Below are positions 34,942-42,134 of a DNA stretch of 63,307 nucleotides, piece after piece. Every line of letters begins with the position of its first letter. The first letter of the stretch is position 1. Under the pieces are notes generated by a model, which searched no databases, was not told where the DNA came from, and was given only the letters and a program-made list of their open reading frames with translations. The stretch lies in the NCBI GenBank assembly GCA_003240755.1, contig QFNF01000042.1, positions 1 through 63,307 of the forward strand, given 5' to 3'. The stretch comes from Sphingomonas hengshuiensis (GTDB lineage: Bacteria > Pseudomonadota > Alphaproteobacteria > Sphingomonadales > Sphingomonadaceae). The position numbers and the translations under genes were made by a program.

Positions 34942-37900
34942 TCAGTCCGGTCTCTGACCGGCGGCTATCCCCAGCCCTTCCAGCGCCTCGCGCAGCCGCG
35001 CCATATCGTGGGGCGGCGGCACCAGCACGGTGCGGCGGTCGGTGGCCGGCGGCACGGCACGATCGTCGCCATCCTGTGCCAGCACGACGATCGGCAGGTC
35101 GGTGTCGAACGCGCGCAGTTCCGCCGCCAGCGCCGCCCCCCGCCGGCCCGGCGCATCGGGAGCGATGACCACCGCGTCATAGCGTCCCCGCGCCGCGCGC
35201 ACCCGTGCGAGCGCTTCGCTCGCGGTGCCGGCGCGGTCGACGGCCAGCCGGTCGTCCGCCAGCGCGGCGGCCATGGCGAAGCCCGGACCGTTATCGTCCG
35301 CCAGCAACAGCACGCGCCCCGACCGGCCGCGATCGAGCACGTCGGCGATGCGCTGCGCCAGCGCGGCATAGGTGAAGGGCTTGGAGATCATCTCGACGCC
35401 TTCATCCAGCCGCCCGCCGTGGACGATCGCATTGCGGGTATAGCCGCTGGTGTAGAGCACCTTCAGGCCGGGCATGCGCAGGCGCGCCTCCTCGGCCAGG
35501 TCGCGGCCGGTCATGCCGGGCATGACGACGTCGGTGAACAGCAGGTCGAACGGCTCGGGATGCGCGTCGATCAGCCGCAGCGCGGACGGGCCGTCCCCGG
35601 CCTCGCACACGCGATAGCCCAGTTCGCGCAGGCAGCCGGCGGTATAGTCGCGGACGCCGTCGTCATCCTCCACCACCAGGATCAGTTCGTGGCCGCGGCT
35701 GCGTTCGGCGACGGCGGGCGCCTTCTCCTCCTCGACCGGCGCGTCGCTCAACAGGCGCGGCAGGTAGATGCGGATCGTCGTGCCATGCCCTTCCTCCGAA
35801 TAGACCTTGATGTGGCCGCCCGACTGTTTGGTGAAGCCATAGACCATCGACAGCCCCAGCCCGGTTCCCTTGCCGACCTCCTTGGTGGTGAAGAACGGCT
35901 CGAACACGCGCGCCAGCGTCTCCTTCGACATGCCGACGCCGGTGTCGGTCACGGCGATGACGACATACTGGCCCGGCGCCACGGCATGTTCGCCGGCATA
36001 GCCTTCGTCGAGCCGCGCGTTGGCGGTCTCGATCGTCAGCGTGCCGCCGCCGGGCATCGCGTCGCGCGCGTTGACCGCCAGGTTCAGGATCGCGGATTCG
36101 AGCTGGTTGGGATCGGCCTCCACCCGCCACAGGCCGGGGTTGGTGACGATCTCCAGCTTCATCGTCTCGCCCAGCGATCGCTGGATCAGGTCGGACATGC
36201 CGGCGACCAGCCGGTCGGCGTCGAGCGGCTTGGGCGCAAGTGGCTGGCGGCGCGAAAAGGCGAGCAGGCGCTGCGTCAGCGCGGCGGCGCGCTCGGCCCC
36301 CTTCAGCGCGTTGCCCAGCGCGCGCAGCGCCCGCGGGCTGGCGCTGTCGCTGCCCTCGATGGCGCGCGTGGCCATTTCGACATTGCCGGTCACGATCGTC
36401 AGCAGGTTGTTGAAATCGTGCGCAATCCCGCCGGTTAGCTGGCCCACCGCCTCCATCTTCTGCGCCTGGCGCAGCGCATCCTCGGCGCGTGCGCGTTCGG
36501 CGATTTCATTCTGCACGCGCTGTTCCAGCGTCTCGTTGAACTCGCGCAGCCGGTCCTCGGCGCGGCGGCGCTCCTCGATCTCGCGTTCCGCCGCGCGGAA
36601 CAGCCGCGCCTTGTCGATTGCGGTCGCCGCCTGCGCCGCGATCCCCAGCACCAGCCGCTCGTGCCGTTCGGTGAACCGCCCCGGTTCCGGATGACCGAAC
36701 AGCAGGCTGCCGATCACCTCCCCCTCGCGCGACGTGACCGGCACCGCCAGATAGCTGCGCACCGGCAAATGACCCTCGGGCATGCCGTGATGCGGCGCAT
36801 TGCCGCCATAGCGCGCATCCTGCCGCACGTCGTCGCACCGGATCACCGCCTCGCCGCGAAAGGTCGGCTGGAACAGCGGCGTCGCGCGCGGCGGCGGGAA
36901 TTGTTCGAACGCCGCCCGTTCCGCCCCCGACAGCGTGTAGAGCAGCATCGCCTCGCCCCTGTCGTCCACGGCGTTGTGGAAGAAGGCGCCATAACGCGCC
37001 CCGCTCAGCTCGACCGCGGCGTCGGTGACGAGCTGGATCACCCGTTCCGGGTCGAGTTCGCCGGCGATGACGATGCCGGTGCGGTTCAACGTCTCCAGAT
37101 TGTGCGTCTCCTCGCGCAGCGCCGCTTCGGTACGGCGCCGTTCCTCCACGTCCAGCAGCACGCCGGGGAAGTTGAGCGGCGTGCCGTCCTCGGCGTGATC
37201 GACGCGGCCATTGGCCTCGATCCAGTGATAGTGGCCATCGGCGCGGCGTACGCGATACTGATGGGCATAGGCGCCACCGCGCGCGATCACTTCCTCGATC
37301 GCGGCGATCAGCCCGGCGCGGTCGTCGTCATGGACGGTGGCGATGACCTGTTCGAGACTGAGCCCCTCGCGTCCCAGCGCCGGATCGAGCCCGAACGCCG
37401 TCGCGAACGCCTCGTCCACGGTGAAGCGGTCGGACGGCAGATCCCACACCCATGTGCCGATGATCGCCCCCGCCGCCAGCGCGAGCTGGACCCGCTCGCC
37501 ATAGGCATGCGCCATCGCCCGGCTTTCGCGCAGGTCGCGCTGCGCCATGATCTGCCCGGTGATCTCCTGGCACGCGCAGAAGAAGCCGCCGATCGCGCCG
37601 GCATCGTCGCGCACCGGGGTGTAGGAAAAGGAGAAATGCGCTTCCTCGCGATAGCCGCGCCGTTCCATCCACAATTCGATGTCGTCCATCTGCACCGGCC
37701 GGCCGTGATACGCCTGCTCGACGATCGGGGTGAGGTCGCCGCGGATCTCGTGCCACACCTCCAGAAAATCACGCCCCATCGCCGCCGGATGCTTGGCCGC
37801 GAGTATCTCCGCATAGGGCTGGTTGTAGATCAGCGTCCGCGCCGCGCCCCATACGACGAACATCGGCTGGCTCGCGCCCAGGATGACGTCGACCAGCGTG

Positions 37901-38001
37901 CGCAGCGACACCGGCCAGCGATCCCTGCGGCCGAGCGGGGAAGCGGCCCAGTCGAACGATTGCAGCAGCGCGCAGGCGTCCTCTTCCGGGTTCAGCGGCA
38001 T
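34942..38001 (-). CDS. Hybrid sensor histidine kinase (PAS-PAS-GAF-HisKA-HATPase-REC-REC)
   Basis: A 1019-aa soluble kinase. PAS domains at about 40-155 and 170-290, GAF at about 305-465, coiled coil to 510, HisKA with phospho-acceptor His528 in 'GGIAHDFNNLLT', HATPase with 'NLAVNARDAMPGGG', 'DTGVGM' and 'GTGLGLSMVYGF'. The first receiver (about 765-880) has 'VVEDDDGVRD' and phospho-acceptor region 'LLFTDVVMPGMTG'. A second receiver-like domain (about 900-1010) keeps 'LLADDN', but the acceptor Asp position reads Ala ('AVVIAPDAPG'), so it is probably a pseudo-receiver. There are no membrane segments, so a cytoplasmic signal is expected. No cognate regulator gene is adjacent. Confidence 0.93.
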   Translation of the reverse strand: MPLNPEEDACALLQSFDWAASPLGRRDRWPVSLRTLVDVILGASQPMFVVWGAARTLIYNQPYAEILAAKHPAAMGRDFLEVWHEIRGDLTPIVEQAYHGRPVQMDDIELWMERRGYREEAHFSFSYTPVRDDAGAIGGFFCACQEITGQIMAQRDLRESRAMAHAYGERVQLALAAGAIIGTWVWDLPSDRFTVDEAFATAFGLDPALGREGLSLEQVIATVHDDDRAGLIAAIEEVIARGGAYAHQYRVRRADGHYHWIEANGRVDHAEDGTPLNFPGVLLDVEERRRTEAALREETHNLETLNRTGIVIAGELDPERVIQLVTDAAVELSGARYGAFFHNAVDDRGEAMLLYTLSGAERAAFEQFPPPRATPLFQPTFRGEAVIRCDDVRQDARYGGNAPHHGMPEGHLPVRSYLAVPVTSREGEVIGSLLFGHPEPGRFTERHERLVLGIAAQAATAIDKARLFRAAEREIEERRRAEDRLREFNETLEQRVQNEIAERARAEDALRQAQKMEAVGQLTGGIAHDFNNLLTIVTGNVEMATRAIEGSDSASPRALRALGNALKGAERAAALTQRLLAFSRRQPLAPKPLDADRLVAGMSDLIQRSLGETMKLEIVTNPGLWRVEADPNQLESAILNLAVNARDAMPGGGTLTIETANARLDEGYAGEHAVAPGQYVVIAVTDTGVGMSKETLARVFEPFFTTKEVGKGTGLGLSMVYGFTKQSGGHIKVYSEEGHGTTIRIYLPRLLSDAPVEEEKAPAVAERSRGHELILVVEDDDGVRDYTAGCLRELGYRVCEAGDGPSALRLIDAHPEPFDLLFTDVVMPGMTGRDLAEEARLRMPGLKVLYTSGYTRNAIVHGGRLDEGVEMISKPFTYAALAQRIADVLDRGRSGRVLLLADDNGPGFAMAAALADDRLAVDRAGTASEALARVRAARGRYDAVVIAPDAPGRRGAALAAELRAFDTDLPIVVLAQDGDDRAVPPATDRRTVLVPPPHDMARLREALEGLGIAAGQRPD

Positions 38002-38499
38002 GAAACGTTCCTCCCGGGAAAGCAGCGTCGCCCGAATCCGTTGTCCCGGATCGCTCTCAACGATCGCACGTCAGCACTCCGCCTGTGTCGCATTGATGGG
38101 TCAGGTCGCCCGGCGCCTTGCCTGGCGGCACCCCCGTAGCATGCATGCTTTTTCCGGAGAACACGCCGGATGCGGTCGGGTGCGAATCGCCGTGGAATGC
38201 CGCCCCGCCGGGGGCTGATCGGGGATCAAGGGTGAGATGCTGGTCGTGATGACGGTGGCACGGATCCGCCACGCGTCTTTCACCAACGGCAAGGCGATCA
38301 GAGAGATGGTGCGCGATGCGATCGGGGCATGCGCGACGAACACGTCATCCGCGCGAGAGAGAAATTTCCCAATGATCTGAGTGCCCGGCTTTGTCCCCCG
38401 CGGGGCACCATTTTTCCTAGGCCCTGAAAGGCCTAGGAATTAGCGGGAATTTTAGGCTTTTTACAAGCGTCTAGTACAAAGGTACGAGGACGAAAGCCT
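38002..38499. other. Gene-free stretch before the integrase remnant
   Basis: No convincing gene on either strand. It should contain the kinase promoter on the minus strand. Near the right end there are two inverted repeats: GTGCCC...GGGCAC around a CCCCGCGGGG core, followed by ATTTTT (about 38380-38416), and CCTAGG-N10-CCTAGG (about 38417-38438). One of these could be an attachment site or a terminator of the former mobile element; neither can be proven from this copy alone. Confidence 0.4.
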
Positions 38500-38717
38500 A
38501 TGTGTTCCTACCTTCATAGAGCGCCCAATGGCGTCTATTATTGCCGCATGGGGATACCTGCGGACCTGCGCCCCTTCATGGCTGGCAAGCGGAAGATTAA
38601 GCGGTCGCTAGGTCTAAAGGACCGGGAAGCGGCTCAGGCCCTCATTCCCGATATGACCAAGACAGCCCATGCTCTGCTCAAGCAAGCGGAGCGGGATAAG
38701 GCCGCTGCGATCCCTAG
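38500..38717 (+). pseudogene. N-terminal remnant of a tyrosine recombinase (DUF6538-like)
   Basis: About 72 residues survive: 'MCSYLHRAPNGVYYCRMGIP', then 'ADLRPFMAGKRKIKRSLGLK', the N-terminal module found on phage/island integrases. The SAM-like and catalytic domains (with the R-H-R-Y residues) are absent. The frame runs into the IS element at 38718. If the IS and one CTAG copy are removed, the sequence continues straight into the 3' end of the phosphotransferase gene on the other strand, so the integrase was already truncated before the IS arrived. Codon usage is less GC-rich than in the neighbours. Confidence 0.7.
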
Positions 38718-39555
38718 GCTCAGGACTCATTAATTGATCCAGAAGATGACGGAAGCGGCGAGAGCGATGGCAGACATGAAGGCATGGGCGCATTGGTCGT
38801 AGCGAGTGTGGATGCGCCGCCAGTCCTTGAGGCGACCGAACATGTTCTCGATCTTGTGGCGACGTCGATAGAGGACGGCATCATGCAAAACCGGTGCCTT
38901 GCGGCCTTTGCGTGACGGGATACAGGCAGCGGTTCCGCGTGCGGCAAGCGCCTGGCAGAACCAGTCGGCGTCGTAGCCGCGATCGCCGAGCAGCACTGGA
39001 GCGGGAGGCATCGCCTCGAACATGAGCGCTGCGCCTTTGTAGTCGCTCGTCTGTCCTTCGGTAAGCAGCATGACGCGGGGGCATCCCCGATCATCGCAGA
39101 CGGCGTGCAGCTTGGAGTTCATGCCGCCCCTGGTGCGCCCGATACATCGGGGAAGAGCCCCTTTTTTAGCAGGCTGGCTGCTGTCCGGTGCGCTTTCAGA
39201 TGTGTCGCATCGATCATCAACTGATCCGGCGATCCACCCTCGGCCGCCAGTCCCGCAAAGATCCGGTTGAAGACACCCATCCCGCTCCAGCGGATGAACC
39301 GGTTGTAGACCGTCTTGGGCGGACCGTACGCCGCTGGCGCATCCGCCAGCGCAGGCCGTTGCGGATCACGAAGATGATGCCGCTGACGATCCGCCGATCA
39401 TCCACCCGCGGAACACCGTGTGACAACGGGAAGTACGGTTCGATCCGGCGCATCTGTTCGTGCGTCAGCCAGAACAGGTCACTCATCAGCGGCTCCTCCA
39501 CCGCCCATGAATCAGTCCTGCCTTAACCGTGCAAGCTATTTAACAGGTCCTGAAC
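38718..39555 (-). mobile_element. IS5-family element (IS427-like), 838 bp
   Basis: Ends are imperfect inverted repeats: GCTCAGGACTCATTAA at 38718-38733 and the complement of GTTCAGGACCTGTTAA at 39540-39555 (12 of 16 match). It is flanked by direct CTAG copies at 38714-38717 and 39556-39559, matching the YTAR 4-bp target duplications of the family. It carries a two-frame transposase gene on the minus strand. The right CTAG overlaps the stop codon of the aminoglycoside phosphotransferase gene. Confidence 0.88.
38730..39486 (-). pseudogene. IS5-type transposase, orfA/orfB with a disabling frameshift
   Basis: The first frame begins MSDLFWLTHEQMRRIEPYFP at 39486. At about 39340-39345 one base appears to be lost: after 'NGLRWR' the expected 'DAPAAYGPPKTVYNR' is found only in the -1 frame. 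That frame continues through 'FIRWSGMGVFNRIF' and 'DQLMIDATHLKAHRTA' to an A6G slippery run (39161-39167), where a normal programmed -1 shift leads into orfB ('GGMNSKLHAVCDDRG', 'LGDRGYDADWF', ending 'ASVIFWIN'). Aspartates of the DDE triad are present, but the early frameshift should abolish full-length transposase unless a second recoding event occurs. Confidence 0.78.
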
Positions 39556-40374
39556 CTAGAACAGTTCGTCCAGCAGCAGGTGGAACGTCATCCTCGAACG
39601 GTCGGGGGTCGCGATGCCATAGGCCCGGAACATCCGCGCCACCAGCGCCTCGTCGAACTCGCCAAGGCACTTCGCCAGGATCGCCAGGTCCTGATAGCGG
39701 TCGGCGATCCCGACCCGCGCAAGATCGATACAGCCGACCACCTCGCCGTCGCGCAACAGCAGATTGTCGAGCGAGAAGTCGCCATGCGTCACCACCGGGT
39801 CGACCGTCAGCGGGAGATGCGCCTCCAGCGCCTGCCATACCCGCTCGGCGCTCCACCCGGCCCGTTCGTCGTCGAAATCCGCCTCGTCGACCGACCCCGC
39901 ATCGATCCGCGCGCGGGCGAGATACAGCCGATGGGCATGGCCGGCATCGAACGGACAGGCAGTCACGGGGATCGCGTGCAATCGCAGCAGGAACCGTACC
40001 AACGCGTCGACCACCGCCGCTCCCTGCGCCGGCGCGCGATCCAGCACCTGCCATGCGGTTTCACCCGCCACCGCCCTCGTAAGCAGCCACGCCGCATGCG
40101 GCATCGCCACGAACGCGACCGGCGGGGGCACCGCAGGCACGGACAGTTGCGCACCAAGCCAGCGCATCCGCACCATCTCCGCAGCGATCTCGTCGGCAAC
40201 TGCGCCTTCACCCTGTTTCAGGAACAGGTCGGGTGCGTCCGTGCGGCCGAACAGGCGATGGACCGCCGCCCCCGATTCACCGACCCCGTCGCGCGCCCAG
40301 CGATAACCGCGCACCGCATCCGCCAGCCCTGCCGGCACGGCGACCGGCGCACAGGGCGTTTCCCGCTTCCTCAT
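39556..40374 (-). CDS. APH(3')-like aminoglycoside O-phosphotransferase
   Basis: A 272-aa protein of normal length for this family. 'YRWARDGVGESGAAVHRLFG' is the nucleotide-binding start, 'FLKQG' holds the ATP lysine, 'VVTHGDFSLDNLLL' (about residue 190) is the Brenner catalytic loop with the base Asp and metal-binding Asn, and 'GCIDLARVGIADRYQDLAIL' supplies the metal-binding Asp and the typical C-terminal core. It is predicted to phosphorylate kanamycin/neomycin-type aminoglycosides. GGGAGGGAG precedes the ATG at 40374. The stop codon lies within the target duplication of the IS, but the protein is intact. Confidence 0.88.
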   Translation of the reverse strand: MRKRETPCAPVAVPAGLADAVRGYRWARDGVGESGAAVHRLFGRTDAPDLFLKQGEGAVADEIAAEMVRMRWLGAQLSVPAVPPPVAFVAMPHAAWLLTRAVAGETAWQVLDRAPAQGAAVVDALVRFLLRLHAIPVTACPFDAGHAHRLYLARARIDAGSVDEADFDDERAGWSAERVWQALEAHLPLTVDPVVTHGDFSLDNLLLRDGEVVGCIDLARVGIADRYQDLAILAKCLGEFDEALVARMFRAYGIATPDRSRMTFHLLLDELF

Positions 40375-40426
40375 GGCTCCCTCCCGATTCGCTGCCTGGC
40401 GATCACACATGTCCGCCGGACAAACG

Positions 40427-40456
40427 AAAAGGGAGGCGGTTGCCCGACCTCCCTTC
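40427..40456 (-). terminator. Intrinsic terminator after ompA
   Basis: Stem AAGGGAGG/CCTCCCTT (40429-40436 and 40448-40455) followed on the minus strand by TTTTCG, 29 nt past the original ompA stop codon. Confidence 0.75.
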
Positions 40457-40484
40457 CGAAATTCAACTTCGTAAAGAAGTGGAA

Positions 40485-41526
40485 TTACATGCCCGAACCC
40501 GGACCGTAGGTGATTTCCACGCGACGGTTCTGCAGTTCGCGAACACCGTCGGCGGTTTCGACGCGCGGACGGCCTTCACCGAACGCTTCGGTCGAGATAC
40601 GAGGCCGAACCCGAACGGTCGGCGTGACCGGCCAGCATGACCTGCGCGTTGCCGCACGACTGATAGTTCGAGATGGCGTTGTCGAGGATCCCGGCCGCTT
40701 CCGGCGTGATGTCCGACTTATCCCATTCGAAGAACACGATGTACGGTCCCGGCGTGCAGACCACCGGCGGCGGCGGCGGCGTTTCGACCGGCGGCGGCGG
40801 CGGCGGCGGCGTTTCGACCGGCGGCGGCGGCGGCGGCGGCGGGGTCGGCGCACCGAAGTTGAAGGTCAGGCCACCCAGCAGGCTGTGCGACCGGAAACGA
40901 CCATCATAGCCGACGCCACGGACGTTCACGAGGCGAACGTCATCGGCGTTGAAGAAGCGATACTTCAGCGACACGTCGACATTTTCGGTCAGCGGCGCGC
41001 GGATGCCCGCCAGAGCCTGCCAAGCGAACACGGTGTCCGAATCGTCGAGCGCCGCGAAGTTGTTGTTGACGCGATAGTCGTGCGCCTTGACGCGCGCGAC
41101 ACCGGCACCACCGCCGACGAAGCCGCTGATGGCGTCATCATCACCGAAGTCGAGCAGGGCGTTGGCCATGAACGACAGTGCCGAGGTACGGCCACCGCCG
41201 CTATAGGTGCCGGCACCGACCGCCGTGGTCGGGCCGGTCGCGATCGAACCGGTCGTGCGCAGTTCGTCGACGGTCGCGCTCTTGTACGCGACTTCGGCTT
41301 CGACGCGCAGCGCGCCGAAGTCGTAACCGACGGTGCCACCGACGTCATAGCCATAGTTGCTATCGACGGTGGTGACGCCACCGGCCGGCGTGGTCAGATC
41401 GTAATCGATGTCTTCGACGATCATCGCGCCGCCTTCCACACCCACATACCACGCGTTGTCGCGGGCGAGGGCGGGAGTTGCGAGCGCAGTGGTCGCGAGC
41501 GCCAATGTGACGGCAAGCTTCCGCAT
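40485..41526 (-). pseudogene. OmpA-family outer-membrane protein, disrupted by an internal deletion
   Basis: The first frame (41526 to 40576) encodes a signal peptide, an eight-strand-type barrel (about residues 22-228), a proline-rich linker and the start of the OmpA/Pal domain ('YIVFFEWDKSDITPEAAGIL', 'VMLAGHADRSGSAS'). At about 40598-40604 the sequence jumps to 'ISTEAFGEGRPRVETADGVR' and 'ELQNRRVEITYGPGSGM' in another frame, ending at the original TAA (40485-40487). The missing part, roughly 25-30 residues, is the helix with the LSxRRA signature that helps bind diaminopimelate in peptidoglycan. The encoded protein would keep the barrel but end 'SYLDRSVR'. An assembly error cannot be excluded. 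Confidence 0.82.
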
Positions 41527-41633
41527 TCTAGTCCCCTTTCACAGTTGTCCTACGGACAGCGCAAACCAAGTATCGAAGCGATAGTTTCCACGCAAGCGGA
41601 CAAATTCTGTGGTGTTGCAGGAAAGACACGGAA

Positions 41634-42134
41634 TCAGGACGCTATCAGCCCGTGCCCGCGCAGCGCCGCCAGGATGGCGTCCAGCGTCGCGCGGGCCTCT
41701 TCGTCGCGGACGCTGCCGCCGTCCGGCGCGGCGATCGCCCCACGCTGCGCCCCGAGGACCGCGACGCCGTCGACCAGGATGGTCGCTGCGCGCACTTCGC
41801 CCCGACGCCATCCTCCGCCGCGGAACGCCAGTGTCGTTTCGCCACCGGCCCACCACAGCGACAGCCCCTCGCGCGGCGGCACGAAGCGCCAGCCGCCGGC
41901 GGTCATGCCCGCGACCTGCCCCGCCCTCCCGGTCCACGCGCCGTCGGGCGACGGGCCGACGATCCAGCATTGGCCGGGCTGCGCGGCGACGGGCGGCGTG
42001 TTCTGTGCAACGCCCTCGACGCAACCATGCAACAGCAGGTCGATCAGCGTAAGCGCCTCGTTATGCGTCATTTCCTTTTGTGCCTGCGCAACGTGCAGCA
42101 ACGGCAGCGACAGGCGGCTGGTCTGGTCGGTCAT
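41634..42134 (-). CDS. DUF2793-type GTA/phage distal tail protein
   Basis: A 166-aa protein starting MTDQTSRLSLPLLHVAQAQK and continuing 'EMTHNEALTLIDLL', the opening of the DUF2793 family found as the last gene of alphaproteobacterial GTA and siphophage tail modules. 'GQCWIVGPSPDGAWTGRAGQ' follows, and the C-terminal half is a beta-rich region with 'GWRFVPPREGLSLWWAGGE'. It is probably a tail-tip or fibre component. It overlaps the gp15-like gene upstream by 4 nt. Confidence 0.8.
   Translation of the reverse strand: MTDQTSRLSLPLLHVAQAQKEMTHNEALTLIDLLLHGCVEGVAQNTPPVAAQPGQCWIVGPSPDGAWTGRAGQVAGMTAGGWRFVPPREGLSLWWAGGETTLAFRGGGWRRGEVRAATILVDGVAVLGAQRGAIAAPDGGSVRDEEARATLDAILAALRGHGLIAS

Noticed and set aside
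38380..38416. A CCCGCGGGGCACCA string resembling a tRNA 3' end and hence an attachment site
   Set aside because: No T arm (GGTTCGAATCC-like) precedes it and no tRNA can be built; it is equally a hairpin followed by T residues.
40740..40860. Tandem GGCGGC tracts suggesting a microsatellite or CRISPR-like array
   Set aside because: They encode the proline-rich linker of the OmpA protein on the minus strand; units are not separated by spacers of constant length.
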